Below are positions 7,924 through 16,481 of a stretch of DNA of 48,175 nt, piece by piece. The notes beneath the pieces are model-generated. The model searched no databases, was not told the DNA's origin, and saw only the letters and a list, made by a program, of their open reading frames with translations. Made by a program: the position numbers and the translations under genes. Origin of the DNA: an uncultured Brevibacillus sp. (lineage in GTDB: Bacteria; Bacillota; Bacilli; Brevibacillales; Brevibacillaceae); the NCBI RefSeq assembly GCF_947502445.1, contig NZ_CANMZW010000043.1, forward strand, positions 1-48,175, in the 5' to 3' direction. Position 1 is the stretch's first letter; every line of letters begins with the position of its first letter.

Positions 7924-9192
7924 CTACCTATTAAAATTAACGTTCTCTTCCTTTTGATCAAAAGTGATTGTCGTTTGACTTGGTTTTGTTTTAGCAATCT
8001 GCTTTCCATTTCTAAAAGAATGCGTAACGACTGCTTGCTTGCGAATGGCTTCATATTCATTTTCCGCAGACAAGACAATGAAATTAGCTGGTTTGCCTTC
8101 TTCAATTCCGTAAGCCTCTTCAATGTGCAGTGTTTTAGCACTATTTTTCGTGATTAAATCAATGGAATTGACAATTTGCTCATAGCCCATTAATTGCGAA
8201 GCATGGATGCCCATATGCAAGACTTGAAGCATATTTCCAGTTCCCAGCGGATACCATGGGTCAAAAATATCGTCGTGGCCAAAGCAAACATTTAGCCCAG
8301 CTTCCTGCAGCTCTTTTACCCGTGTCAGACCTCTTCTTTTTGGATACGTATCAAATCGCCCTTGAAGGTGAATATTCACTAGTGGGTTCGATACAAAATT
8401 AATGGAAGAAAGCTTTAACAGGCGGAATAATTTATACGTATAGGCATCATTGTAAGAGCCCATTGCCGTTGTATGACTCGCTGTTGTACGAGTACCGATT
8501 CCACGTTCGTATGCCTCTTTTGCGACAACCTCAACAAAGCGTGATTGTTCATCATCGATTTCATCGCAATGAATGTCAACTAATCGGTCATACTTTTCGG
8601 CGAGGTCAAAGACTATTTTTAATGAATCCACACCATATTCTCTCGTAAATTCAAAATGAGGGATACCACCGACTACATCTGCGCCCATTTTCAATGATTC
8701 CTCTAGCAACTCAACCCCATTTGGATAGGAAAGGATACCCTCTTGCGGAAACGCAACAAGCTGAATATCTACGAAGGGTGCCAATTCTTCCTTTACTTCC
8801 AGCATCGCTTGCAGGGCAGTGAGCTCTGGATCCGTTACATCTACATGTGTACGGACGTGCTGAATCCCTTGAGCAATTTGCCATTTTAGCGCCGTTTTCG
8901 CTCTTGTTTTCACATCGTCCCTTGTTAATGTTTCTTTTCGCTGCGACCATCTTTGAATCCCTTCGAACAAGGTCCCACTGATATTCCACTCCGGTTCACC
9001 GGCTGTTAACGTTGTGTCCAAATGGATATGCGGCTCAATAAACGGTGGAAGGACGAGGGAACCATTCACATCTATCACTTCTTTGCCTTCCACAACTCCA
9101 AGCTCCTGCGTCACTTTATGGAACTTGCCGTCTTCTAGGAATAAGTGCCAAAGCCCCTCTTTCCCTCTAAGATTTGCATTTTTAATTATCAT
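7924..9192 (-). CDS. codA: Cytosine deaminase
   Basis: CodA hydrolyses cytosine to uracil and ammonia in pyrimidine salvage. The 422-residue protein is near the 427 of the E. coli enzyme. Metal and catalytic motifs are in order: HIHLD near residue 55, HCDEIDDEQ near 205, SHTTAMGSYND near 240, and GHDDIFDPWYPLGTGNMLQ near 300. The last holds the catalytic aspartate, and the DPWYxxGTGNM stretch is typical of CodA rather than other amidohydrolases. The start overlaps the codB stop by 11 bases, indicating translational coupling. Expression is presumably set by the attenuator upstream of codB. Isocytosine or 5-methylcytosine deaminases of the same family are less likely alternatives. Confidence 0.93.
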   Translation of the reverse strand: MIIKNANLRGKEGLWHLFLEDGKFHKVTQELGVVEGKEVIDVNGSLVLPPFIEPHIHLDTTLTAGEPEWNISGTLFEGIQRWSQRKETLTRDDVKTRAKTALKWQIAQGIQHVRTHVDVTDPELTALQAMLEVKEELAPFVDIQLVAFPQEGILSYPNGVELLEESLKMGADVVGGIPHFEFTREYGVDSLKIVFDLAEKYDRLVDIHCDEIDDEQSRFVEVVAKEAYERGIGTRTTASHTTAMGSYNDAYTYKLFRLLKLSSINFVSNPLVNIHLQGRFDTYPKRRGLTRVKELQEAGLNVCFGHDDIFDPWYPLGTGNMLQVLHMGIHASQLMGYEQIVNSIDLITKNSAKTLHIEEAYGIEEGKPANFIVLSAENEYEAIRKQAVVTHSFRNGKQIAKTKPSQTTITFDQKEENVNFNR

Positions 9193-10456
9193 TGATTACA
9201 CCGCCACTTTCATTTATTTTACTCATCGATGATTTTTCCTGAGGCAGACATTTCATCACAACGACATAAATAATGGCAGACCCTAATAATCCATTGATCG
9301 GAGGGATGCCTGGTGCAAATTTTGCAATGACAACTCCACATACCCATGCGACAATCGCAACCCAATTCACTGCTTTGAAAGTCATCGTTTCAAACGGTTG
9401 GTATTTTCCACGCTTTAAAATAAAGTAATCTGCGAGTACAATCGCTCCAATCGATGGCAGCGTGGAGCCTAGGATCGTCAAAAAGCCAACAAAGTTATTA
9501 TAAAGCCACATAGCTGCAATTGTACCGACAATTCCGTTAAAGACAACCACTTTATGCTTCGAGATTTTCGTAATATTGGCGAAGCCTAATCCTGAAGCGT
9601 ATAACGCACTATCATTTGTCGTCCAAATATTTAAGCCGAGGACAATGATCGCAGGGATAATGAGACCCTGTAAAAACATGATATCCGAGACATCCGCTTT
9701 CCCAAAAGCAATGGCCCCTACAGCACCAAACAAAAACATCAGTGAGTTTCCGAGAAAGAACGCAATCACAATCGCCGTAACTGCTGAACGCGATGTCTTG
9801 GCAAAACGGGCAAAGTCAGGCGTAAGCGTACCACCACTAATAAAAGAGCCGATACAAATCGTTAAAGCTGCTGCAAGACCTATTGTCTCAGTTGGTTGAT
9901 AGGCGAGCAAGCCCTGAAGCCCCCCGATTGTTCCAGCTGCATCAACCATAGAATAGCTCCCGAAAATAGCAATGGCGGGAACGGCGACAAATCCTAATAC
10001 GGTTAAAGCCTTCATGCCAAAAATAGCTGACGCTGTCATCATTAAACCTAAAATCGCAATTAATACATACACATTAATCCCAGTCGCTTTTTCAACGGGA
10101 ACAGCAAACATCGCAAGTCCGACACCAAACCACCCTACTTGAGTTGTCGCTAATAAAAAGGAAGATAAATACGATCCCTTTTCACCGAATGCATATTTCG
10201 TCAACAAATGGGTGGATAACCCCGTTTTTGCTGCAATATAAGCCAATGAACCTGTATATAGACCCAGGATCAGGTTCCCTGTTATTACGATCCAAATAAA
10301 CTGGACAAACGTTAACCCGCTTCCTAATGTACCTCCAGACCACATACTTGCTGAAAAGAAAGTGAAAGAGAGCATGACCGCAAGAATCTTCCAAAATCCA
10401 TTACGACTCGCCTGAGGCACCGCCTGAAACGAGAATTCCTTATCTACATTTGACAT
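9182..10456 (-). CDS. codB: Cytosine permease
   Basis: Start ATG 10456 follows GGGGGG at seven bases; an upstream in-frame TTG lies inside that site. The 424-residue protein has about twelve membrane helices. It matches the NCS1 family of nucleobase symporters: FFSASMWSGGTLGSGL in the first helix, GWFGVGLAMFAVP near residue 100 and SGGTLTPDFARFAKT near 210. It should import cytosine with a proton or sodium for the deaminase encoded just behind it. The stop overlaps the codA start. The leader has a PyrR recognition sequence followed by a terminator. Confidence 0.92.
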   Translation of the reverse strand: MSNVDKEFSFQAVPQASRNGFWKILAVMLSFTFFSASMWSGGTLGSGLTFVQFIWIVITGNLILGLYTGSLAYIAAKTGLSTHLLTKYAFGEKGSYLSSFLLATTQVGWFGVGLAMFAVPVEKATGINVYVLIAILGLMMTASAIFGMKALTVLGFVAVPAIAIFGSYSMVDAAGTIGGLQGLLAYQPTETIGLAAALTICIGSFISGGTLTPDFARFAKTSRSAVTAIVIAFFLGNSLMFLFGAVGAIAFGKADVSDIMFLQGLIIPAIIVLGLNIWTTNDSALYASGLGFANITKISKHKVVVFNGIVGTIAAMWLYNNFVGFLTILGSTLPSIGAIVLADYFILKRGKYQPFETMTFKAVNWVAIVAWVCGVVIAKFAPGIPPINGLLGSAIIYVVVMKCLPQEKSSMSKINESGGVINDN

Positions 10457-10528
10457 ACCAATTCCCCCCAATGAGTTAGTTGATTAGAAACTGGTACCGA
10501 AGGAAACTTCGATTACTTTAGACGATTA

Positions 10529-10656
10529 GGAAAATGAAAAAGCTTCTTGCCAATACCTGACAAGAAGCTTTTCTACATAATGAAAGTTGGATATCCCATA
10601 GGCTACCCAAGCAATGATCATTTTTTCCGCTGTCCTTGTCAGCCTCTCTGGACTGA
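10529..10656 (-). promoter_or_regulatory. PyrR-type attenuation leader of codBA
   Basis: Reading the minus strand, AGTCCAGAGAGGCT at 10654-10641 fits the PyrR-binding consensus ARUCCNGNGAGGYU at every position. About 70 bases further AAGCTTCTTG and CAAGAAGCTT form a terminator stem followed by TTTTTCATTTT (10571-10529). In Bacillales PyrR bound to UMP or UTP holds this RNA shape so that the terminator forms. Cytosine uptake and deamination would thus be shut off when pyrimidine nucleotides are plentiful. Another stem, TTGGGTAGCC/GGATATCCAA, sits between the two. A weak promoter, ATGACA-17-AATAAT, lies upstream near 10685-10715. Confidence 0.85.
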
Positions 10657-10850
10657 ATTAAAGGTACCAGTATGTAATTATGGATATTATTGCACAAAAA
10701 TGTTGGTCTGTCATTTGGAAAATTCTTTTTGTGTGGAATTAATTTATTTGGGGTGAAAAAATGGTGTTTGAGATGGATTGAAAGACAATAGTTTTTCGCT
10801 GGTACTTGTGGTACGGCTCAGCGTAACGGGTCTGACGGTCAATTTTTCAT

Positions 10851-10887
10851 GAAAAAAGTGGTCTTAGGATAATCTAACCACTTTTCC
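10851..10887. terminator. Bidirectional terminator hairpin
   Basis: AAAAGTGGTcTTAG pairs with CTAAcCACTTTT. On the minus strand a TTTTTT follows, fitting the small gene that ends at 10946. Confidence 0.75.
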
Positions 10888-10945
10888 ATTTATAAGTACT
10901 TTATTCATTCGCATTTGCTCGTCATCTGTTCGCTATTGTAAGCTT

Positions 10946-11278
10946 TTATTGCTGATCTGTATCAGCGTAACCTAGATCGCTCAAAGTGAGATCACTGAAC
11001 TGTCTACCTAGCTTGTACGCTCGTATCCGTTCGGTTCCACTAGCTGGCTCGATAATACTTTTTTCCATCCATTCTTTAGCCCATTCTGTAACTGTTCTCG
11101 GTACAACTTTAAATTCCTCTGCGATATCTTTAGGAGTGATATCTCCACTTTTTCCGAGCAAAAGTTTAATCACGATAATCTCTCGGGACTCTAACCTCTT
11201 TACCCTCGGATCAATTTGCTGTTTGTACTTACTCTCAGCAATTCGTGCTACTTTACGGAAAGCCCTCTCCATCGTCAA
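10946..11278 (-). CDS. Small winged-helix DNA-binding protein
   Basis: The TTG at 11278 has GAAAGGG nine bases upstream; the alternative ATG at 11272 has a less favourable spacing. The 110-residue protein begins with a basic helix (MERAFRKVARIAESKYKQQI). Residues 45-75 form a helix-turn-helix (ITPKDIAEEFKVVPRTVTEWAKEWME) and a wing-like IRAYKLGR segment follows. This looks like a winged helix, probably a regulator, though it might be the surviving C-terminus of a larger mobile-element protein. It is followed by a terminator. Its target is unknown. Confidence 0.55.
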   Translation of the reverse strand: MTMERAFRKVARIAESKYKQQIDPRVKRLESREIIVIKLLLGKSGDITPKDIAEEFKVVPRTVTEWAKEWMEKSIIEPASGTERIRAYKLGRQFSDLTLSDLGYADTDQQ

Positions 11279-11435
11279 GACAAAGTACCCTTTCTTTGAC
11301 CTTCGTCACTTTGTTTTACTTGATTAACGCAATCAGCATTAAGCGGCACACCCAGAATCTGCAGCTCCTCTATCGCACAAAGCAAATCTATGCCAAAGTG
11401 CTTCCTATACCCTTGGACAACATTACTTCACTTAT

Positions 11436-12485
11436 ATGTGTGAAGCCAATGCTTTGCAGCCTGCAGACGTACCGACATGTTTAACCGTCTATGTCTTGGG
11501 ATGGAACCCCTTAGGAACGATCTCCAAACGTGCGCAGGAAATCCTCGGTGAGGAATGGTTGTTTCATACCATTTTTCAAGAAAACAGCGGCGGCCAGCAG
11601 ACACATACCGATACAGCTGGTCTCTCTGCAGAAAGAGCTCTGTCCGAGATGACAAGCCTAGTTAAGGGAAAAGAGTTCGAATCAATGGAACAACTCAATG
11701 AGTTTATAAACTCGCATCTATCTAACCAAACTCGTATGACAAAAAACTCCTCCCTCGATCCCAAAGAGATGGCACAGAAGATCCTGTATGATGCATGGGA
11801 AGAACCTTCTGTTCCAAAACGAATTCAACTGGCTAAACAAGCTCTTCAATTGTATCCAGATAGTCCGGACGCCTATAACATCCTCGCTGAATCAAGTGAT
11901 GATCTGGAGGAGTTATTACGACTTTACAAACAAGGAAAAGAAGCCGGAGAGCGCGATCTTGGCTTGAGATGTTTTCATGAAGATCGAGGTCATTTTTGGG
12001 GATTAATCCATACCCGACAGTATATGCGATCAAAGGAAGGCTATGCCAACTGCCTTTTGATGGCAGTACAAATTGAACAAGCTGAAAAAGAATTTGTAGA
12101 AATGCTCGATCTTAATCCTAACGATAACCAAGGAGTTCGCTACTCTTTGCTATCTATCTATATTGAGTTGAACCAGTTTGAAAAAGCATCGCAATTATTA
12201 GAAACATATAATGAAGATAGTGCCTACATAAATTACAGTCGTGTGTTGATAGAATATAGGAAAAGCGGTTTGTCTTCAAAATTGGATCGCTTACTGGATA
12301 AGGCAACTCAGCAAAATCCTCACGTCATTGATTTTCTCTTAGGTCGAAAGAAACTGCCCCGCCAGTCGCCGGATTATTATAGTTTTGGTGATACAAACGA
12401 GGCCATCCTGTATGTAAATGCTAACTTTCATAGTTGGCAGCGGGAGGGTAAATTACTTCAATGGTTAAAACGCACCACAAGTTGA
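11436..12485 (+). CDS. TPR-like repeat protein (ST7-like), uncharacterised
   Basis: The 349-residue product has two parts. The first 100 residues have no recognised domain. From about residue 105 an alpha-helical repeat region runs with TPR spacing: MAQKILYDAWEEPSVPKRIQ, LAKQALQLYPDSPDAYNILA, and later MLDLNPNDNQGVRYSLLSIY. Together with FHEDRGHFWGLIHTRQYMRS this matches the group of bacterial proteins annotated as tetratricopeptide or ST7-like. No enzyme motif is visible, so a binding or scaffolding role is the most that can be said. The start is uncertain because no clear ribosome binding site precedes ATG 11436. The real N-terminus could be different, and the upstream sequence 11330-11435 may be decayed. 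A strong terminator follows. Confidence 0.55.
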   Translation: MCEANALQPADVPTCLTVYVLGWNPLGTISKRAQEILGEEWLFHTIFQENSGGQQTHTDTAGLSAERALSEMTSLVKGKEFESMEQLNEFINSHLSNQTRMTKNSSLDPKEMAQKILYDAWEEPSVPKRIQLAKQALQLYPDSPDAYNILAESSDDLEELLRLYKQGKEAGERDLGLRCFHEDRGHFWGLIHTRQYMRSKEGYANCLLMAVQIEQAEKEFVEMLDLNPNDNQGVRYSLLSIYIELNQFEKASQLLETYNEDSAYINYSRVLIEYRKSGLSSKLDRLLDKATQQNPHVIDFLLGRKKLPRQSPDYYSFGDTNEAILYVNANFHSWQREGKLLQWLKRTTS

Positions 12486-12487
12486 CC

Positions 12488-12525
12488 AAAACAAGGGCAG
12501 CCTTGAGAGCTGTCCTTGTTTTACA
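12488..12525 (+). terminator. Intrinsic terminator after the TPR-like gene
   Basis: ACAAGGGCAGC and GCTGTCCTTGT pair across a seven-base loop and are followed by TTTTACATTTT; A residues on the left make it possibly bidirectional. Confidence 0.85.
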
Positions 12526-12617
12526 TTTTATTGGTTTTTTATAACTTTGACCGTCCGGAGCATCATTTATGGTATTTTTCACCGAAACAGGTAAGACGGT
12601 CAATTTTCTTTACAGTA

Positions 12618-12673
12618 GCAAAACAATAAATCCGTCAACCTGATACTTCTGCATCTGTACCAAGTTGGCGGAT
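12618..12673 (-). terminator. Probable terminator of the toxin-antitoxin pair
   Basis: On the minus strand ATCCGCCAAC pairs with GTTGACGGAT (one wobble) across a 24-base loop, followed by TTATTGTTTTG. It lies 18 bases after the toxin stop. Confidence 0.55.
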
Positions 12674-12690
12674 CATCATTGTGTGTAAAG

Positions 12691-13140
12691 TTATTCTTTA
12701 TACTCATCAAGAATAAGAAAGTTCATTTCCTCAATTCTCTTTAATCTCACATCGTTGGTAATAAAAACATCAGCATTTTCCATAATTGCCGTTGCTAGAA
12801 ATAACGCATCTGGTGTTTTTACTCCGTATTTTGCACGCAACTCAGCCGCTAGTACACTTGTTTGCTTGTCTATTTGTTTGATTACGAAATTAGGAAATGT
12901 ACTGATGACGGCTTTATAAGCTCGAACAAGCCCTACATTGTTATCTTTCAATGGTTTTGTCAACACTTCTGTCAACAGTAGTACTGATGTTATCCCGACT
13001 AGATGCCCTTTCTCAATTAACGAAAACACCTCTTTACAAGGATCATGGTACAGGGGATGCTTTTCCATCAAATAAATAAGAGCGTTAGTATCAATCGCCA
13101 CTTTGCCGTATTGCTTCAAATCAGCAATTAATCGTTCCAT
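12691..13140 (-). CDS. PIN-domain ribonuclease toxin (VapC-like)
   Basis: The 149-residue protein is a PIN domain. The four acidic residues expected for the Mg-dependent ribonuclease centre are visible: Asp in AIDTNALIY near residue 17, Glu in LLTEVL near 58, Asp in TPDALFLA near 110, and Asp in ITNDVRLK near 128. VapC-type toxins cut tRNA or rRNA when their antitoxin is degraded. The start overlaps the upstream small gene by 13 bases, the usual antitoxin-first layout. The pair lies directly beside the Wadjet operon on the opposite strand. Confidence 0.88.
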   Translation of the reverse strand: MERLIADLKQYGKVAIDTNALIYLMEKHPLYHDPCKEVFSLIEKGHLVGITSVLLLTEVLTKPLKDNNVGLVRAYKAVISTFPNFVIKQIDKQTSVLAAELRAKYGVKTPDALFLATAIMENADVFITNDVRLKRIEEMNFLILDEYKE

Positions 13141-13391
13141 GAGCTACGCTCCCCATGGATGTGCTCCTCTCCACCTGCACTACTCCACATTTCCTTACCA
13201 AGCCCGGAAAGAAAATCTGTATAGGATTCTGGTCGTTTCATCAAAAACAGCTCTTGTGACTTCTCATCGTAATCCCAGATAAACTCGTCGCCCAGTTTCT
13301 CTTTTACAATATCTAAAAGTTCCGCAGGAATGAGTACAATTTTATATCTATCCTGACCGGAACGATGTGAAGATTGATTCAGCGAACTCAT
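13128..13391 (-). CDS. Probable antitoxin of the PIN toxin
   Basis: Start ATG 13391 follows AAGGAGGG at seven bases. An upstream in-frame start at 13427 has no such site. The product has about 87 residues with a central YKIVLIPAELLDIVKEKLGD and a C-terminal FLSGLGKEMWSS helix. I cannot assign a DNA-binding fold with certainty; the short strand-rich N-terminal part could be AbrB-like. The antitoxin role follows from its size, its position and its overlap with the PIN gene. Confidence 0.7.
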   Translation of the reverse strand: MSSLNQSSHRSGQDRYKIVLIPAELLDIVKEKLGDEFIWDYDEKSQELFLMKRPESYTDFLSGLGKEMWSSAGGEEHIHGERSSWND

Positions 13392-13515
13392 TGGGAGTCC
13401 CTCCTTACTTATCTTCTCATAATCCATCTTACCATATTTTTAGGCATTTCAGACGGATATTGACTTTAACACTGGTTTCATGTCTTCGCTCTCTCGAGAT
13501 GTATCGCCAATATTT

Positions 13516-13538
13516 CGACAGGTGCCAGGCACCTGTCG
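13516..13538. repeat. Perfect palindrome with GGTGCC-A-GGCACC core
   Basis: CGACAGGTGCC and GGCACCTGTCG are perfect reverse complements around a single A. The pairing continues as TTT/AAA after one bulged base. GGTGCCAGGCACC-type palindromes recur in intergenic DNA of many Bacillales, so this is probably a REP-like element. Only one copy is visible here. Confidence 0.6.
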
Positions 13539-13610
13539 GAAAATCTGATCGTTGTGCCTAATTACCAAAACTTTACACCAATTCTCCCCTTCACCCTCTC
13601 TAAAATTCGC

Positions 13611-13616
13611 TATAAT
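13611..13616 (+). promoter_or_regulatory. Likely -10 element of the jet operon
   Basis: A perfect TATAAT lies 71 bases before the jetA start. The best -35 match, TTCACC at 13590-13595, is poor and at 15-base spacing, so the promoter may be weak or need help. Confidence 0.5.
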
Positions 13617-13686
13617 GAAAGGAATATCAAAATTCAAAATATCCGATACTGTGAACATGAATGTACGCAAAAAGCAGGTGAATCTC

Positions 13687-15267
13687 ATGTACGATGGTCA
13701 AAACAGTCATCCGAGAAAAGCATACAAGCAACTGATCGAGGCAAAGTATCTGGCAGTGGACAACACCTACCGATACCGGGCCATCCTTCGTTATTTTTAT
13801 GAACAACAGCGACGCTTTCGCCACTGGTTGCGACCAGAGGAGATTTTGCAGGCGGTGAAGGAACGGCTGATGCCTGAGGAAGCAGCAAGCTATACAGACG
13901 AGCTTTTGCAAAACGATCTGCAACAGTTGTATGAATGGCAAAACCTTGAACGAAAACAATCGGGGAAGGTAGCCAAAATTGAGGATTTCAAAAAGAAGCG
14001 GTATCGCTACCAAGCTACTCCCTACACCATTCGCCTGGAACGATTGGTAGACGAATTGGAGGCTTTGGGCACTTCCTATGGCGGAGCATTGGAAGCGGCT
14101 CAATTTGATAAACTGGTAGAGGTGCTGGAACCGCTTACTCGTCCGATCCGTTATGTCCTCCCGCCAAGACAGGGGGAGCGAATTCGCTATGAGATAGAAG
14201 AATGGCAAGATGAAAAAGTGCATCAGTGGTGGACAGATCTGTACGTCCAGTTTCAGCGAGTCACCAATAATGCACGAGACTATCTCGCCAGTCTGGATAG
14301 CGTGCAGGTAGAAGACGCAATGATAACCGAACAGTTTCTGGTTTACAAAGATCAGGTGACCGACTACTTGCGCAGGTTTATGCTTGGCTTGCAACGCAGT
14401 TCCTTCCAGATCGAGGGAATTCTCTCGTCGATAGATCCTGTGCTGCTCGATTCCGTTTTCGGCAGAGTAGCCGACTATGAACGGACCATTCCTCGCTTTG
14501 ACCAGCCGCAACAGTCTCAAGCGGAATTGCTTCGCAGGTACAACGATCAGTGGGCGGGAGTGCATCAGTGGTTTTTGGGTGATCAGGCTGGAATCAACAG
14601 CGATTTGGAAGATTTGCAGCGGGAAACGAACGAAGCGATTCGCCGCATCACCCGATATGCCCAGCGCATGGGAGAGCGGCATACCAGTATGCGCAGCCGG
14701 AGGACCGATTACCTGTATGTCGCCAAGTGGTTTGCGTCTCTCGCAAGTAAAGAAGAGGCAGATTGTTTGTCGGCTGCCATTTTTGGCTTGTCTCACATGC
14801 GCCATCTGTGGACGGAGTCAGAGAAAAATACGGAGGATATTTATGCTGCCATCTGGGACACCAAACCTGGCGAACTAATAATCAAGCCGCGAATTCGTGA
14901 GTTTCGCGAGCGAACACGCGCCAGTCGAATTGAAAACAAACAGGAAGAAAAAACGGCAATGTTGCAAAAATACCTGATACAAAAGCAGCAGCAAAAAGAA
15001 ATACTGGATAAAATCTTTGCGTCAGGCCGAGTATGCATTGCGGAATTACCTGTTGTGGAGCCATTTGTGCGCCAAACCTTGCTTGGCTGGATCGGCAAAA
15101 GCATGGCCTCTCCCACACGAGAAGGCAAGACGGAGGATGGCCGACGCTTCAAGGTGATGGATCTGGGGAACAACCAGCGGATTCAAATGCAGTGTACGGA
15201 TGGTGTGCTGGACATGCCTGATTTTGTGATCTATTTTGACGACCAGAAGAAGGGAGCAAGCAAGTGA
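13687..15267 (+). CDS. jetA: Wadjet defence protein JetA (TIGR02677/DUF2397-like)
   Basis: The start ATG 13687 is favoured by AGGTGA six bases upstream. Another ATG at 13657 and an open frame back to 13552 lack sites. The protein of about 526 residues matches the TIGR02677 family: an N-terminal winged-helix-like region (AKYLAVDNTYRYRAILRYFY), then long helices with many aromatic and basic residues (RRITRYAQRMGERH, DYLYVAKWF). In Wadjet systems JetA is the kleisin-like subunit that bridges the JetC ATPase heads. The next three genes complete the four-gene set and overlap or nearly touch. Annotation as a hypothetical DUF2397 protein would be the conservative choice. Confidence 0.88.
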   Translation: MYDGQNSHPRKAYKQLIEAKYLAVDNTYRYRAILRYFYEQQRRFRHWLRPEEILQAVKERLMPEEAASYTDELLQNDLQQLYEWQNLERKQSGKVAKIEDFKKKRYRYQATPYTIRLERLVDELEALGTSYGGALEAAQFDKLVEVLEPLTRPIRYVLPPRQGERIRYEIEEWQDEKVHQWWTDLYVQFQRVTNNARDYLASLDSVQVEDAMITEQFLVYKDQVTDYLRRFMLGLQRSSFQIEGILSSIDPVLLDSVFGRVADYERTIPRFDQPQQSQAELLRRYNDQWAGVHQWFLGDQAGINSDLEDLQRETNEAIRRITRYAQRMGERHTSMRSRRTDYLYVAKWFASLASKEEADCLSAAIFGLSHMRHLWTESEKNTEDIYAAIWDTKPGELIIKPRIREFRERTRASRIENKQEEKTAMLQKYLIQKQQQKEILDKIFASGRVCIAELPVVEPFVRQTLLGWIGKSMASPTREGKTEDGRRFKVMDLGNNQRIQMQCTDGVLDMPDFVIYFDDQKKGASK

Positions 15268-16481
15268 GCGACCTACAAAAAACAGAAAGCAAATATGCCG
15301 CAAGCTTTGACGATATGGCACAAAAGGCTGCATGGGAATTGCTGGAGCGCTTCTGGATACCCAGGAGTGACATCATCTGGTATCAGTCTGTTCGGGAACG
15401 AGAAACGATTCTGCGCCAGTTTTTTCAGGAAAAGCTGGGGTTTCGTCTGATTGTTCACTATGAATTTGTAAAGCTGGAAAAGTTTTTGAATACCCAACCT
15501 GCACCATGGATGGGGATTGACTCCTTTTTTGAAGTGCGGGATTACGTGATGTTTTGCTTGTTGCTGGCCTATCTCGAAGGAAAAAGCATTGATGACCAGT
15601 TTCTTTTATCTGAAATTGCCGAAGAACTGAAAAGCACCTACCCCGGCCCGGAATCCGTCGTCTGGACCAATTACGAACACCGAAAGTCGCTCGTTCGCGT
15701 GTTGCAGCAGGCAAAAGAGTGGCATTTGCTCAAAATGGTGGATGGCGATGAACAAGGGTTTGCCATGACTGAATCAGCCGAGGTTCTGTATGAAGTAACT
15801 CCGCTGGTCAAGTACTTTTTGCGCGCATATCCAAGAGATTTGACACATTTTCAATCCATAGACGAGGTATTGCAAGTATCCCAGCCAGATAACGAATCGC
15901 TGGCCAGAAGGTATCGGGTGTATCGCCAATTGCTGCTCTCTCCGGTAGTGCGGGAGGAAGAGCTGCACGACGGAGACTGGTTATATCTGCGTAATCAGCG
16001 CAATGTGATCGCACGTGATTTTGATGAGACATTGGGTCTTTCCCTGGAATTATATGCGAAAGATGCAATGCTCGTCTTGCATGAGAAGCATCAGGCGGCT
16101 ACGATCTTTCCGGACAGTCGTGCGATTAGTGACGTGGTGTTGTTTTTTGCCAGAACGGTAAGGGAAAAAACAGCGGACGGCACATGTACGATCCAAAAAG
16201 ACGGACGAATACTGATGACACAAGTAGATTACGAGACATTGCTGCACGAATGCAAGGAAACCTATGGACATGGCTGGGGCAAGGCAATCCGTGACATGTC
16301 GCCAAAAGCATTGTCCGCACAATTATTGAATGAGCTTACGTCGTGGGGAATGGCCCAGGAGGACGGGACAGACGGTTTGATTGTATTCATGCCAAGTCTG
16401 GGGCGAATCGTAGCGAAATACCCGGAGGACTATGAGAAAAAACGGCAGGAAGGAGTGAGCCCGCAAGATGGAAACGAATAG
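15264..16481 (+). CDS. jetB: Wadjet defence protein JetB (TIGR02678/DUF2398-like)
   Basis: A GTG start overlaps the jetA stop as GTGA and follows AAGGGAG. The 405-residue protein begins with QKAAWELLERFWIPRSDIIWYQSVRERE and continues with RLIVHYEFVKLEKF and YVMFCLLLAYLEGK, as in TIGR02678. Later winged-helix-like regions (LSEIAEELKSTYPG) fit a KITE/MukE-like accessory subunit that binds the kleisin. Its end overlaps jetC by 14 bases. The family is known as the second member of this Wadjet layout; the exact subunit role is transferred from better studied systems. Confidence 0.88.
   Translation: MSDLQKTESKYAASFDDMAQKAAWELLERFWIPRSDIIWYQSVRERETILRQFFQEKLGFRLIVHYEFVKLEKFLNTQPAPWMGIDSFFEVRDYVMFCLLLAYLEGKSIDDQFLLSEIAEELKSTYPGPESVVWTNYEHRKSLVRVLQQAKEWHLLKMVDGDEQGFAMTESAEVLYEVTPLVKYFLRAYPRDLTHFQSIDEVLQVSQPDNESLARRYRVYRQLLLSPVVREEELHDGDWLYLRNQRNVIARDFDETLGLSLELYAKDAMLVLHEKHQAATIFPDSRAISDVVLFFARTVREKTADGTCTIQKDGRILMTQVDYETLLHECKETYGHGWGKAIRDMSPKALSAQLLNELTSWGMAQEDGTDGLIVFMPSLGRIVAKYPEDYEKKRQEGVSPQDGNE

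Noticed and set aside
10529..10656. Purine or guanidine riboswitch before codB
   Set aside because: The conserved cores of those riboswitches are absent, while the PyrR consensus fits at every position.
13627..14805. Long minus-strand open frame of 392 codons
   Set aside because: It is antisense to jetA, lacks protein-like composition and a ribosome binding site; a codon-usage shadow.
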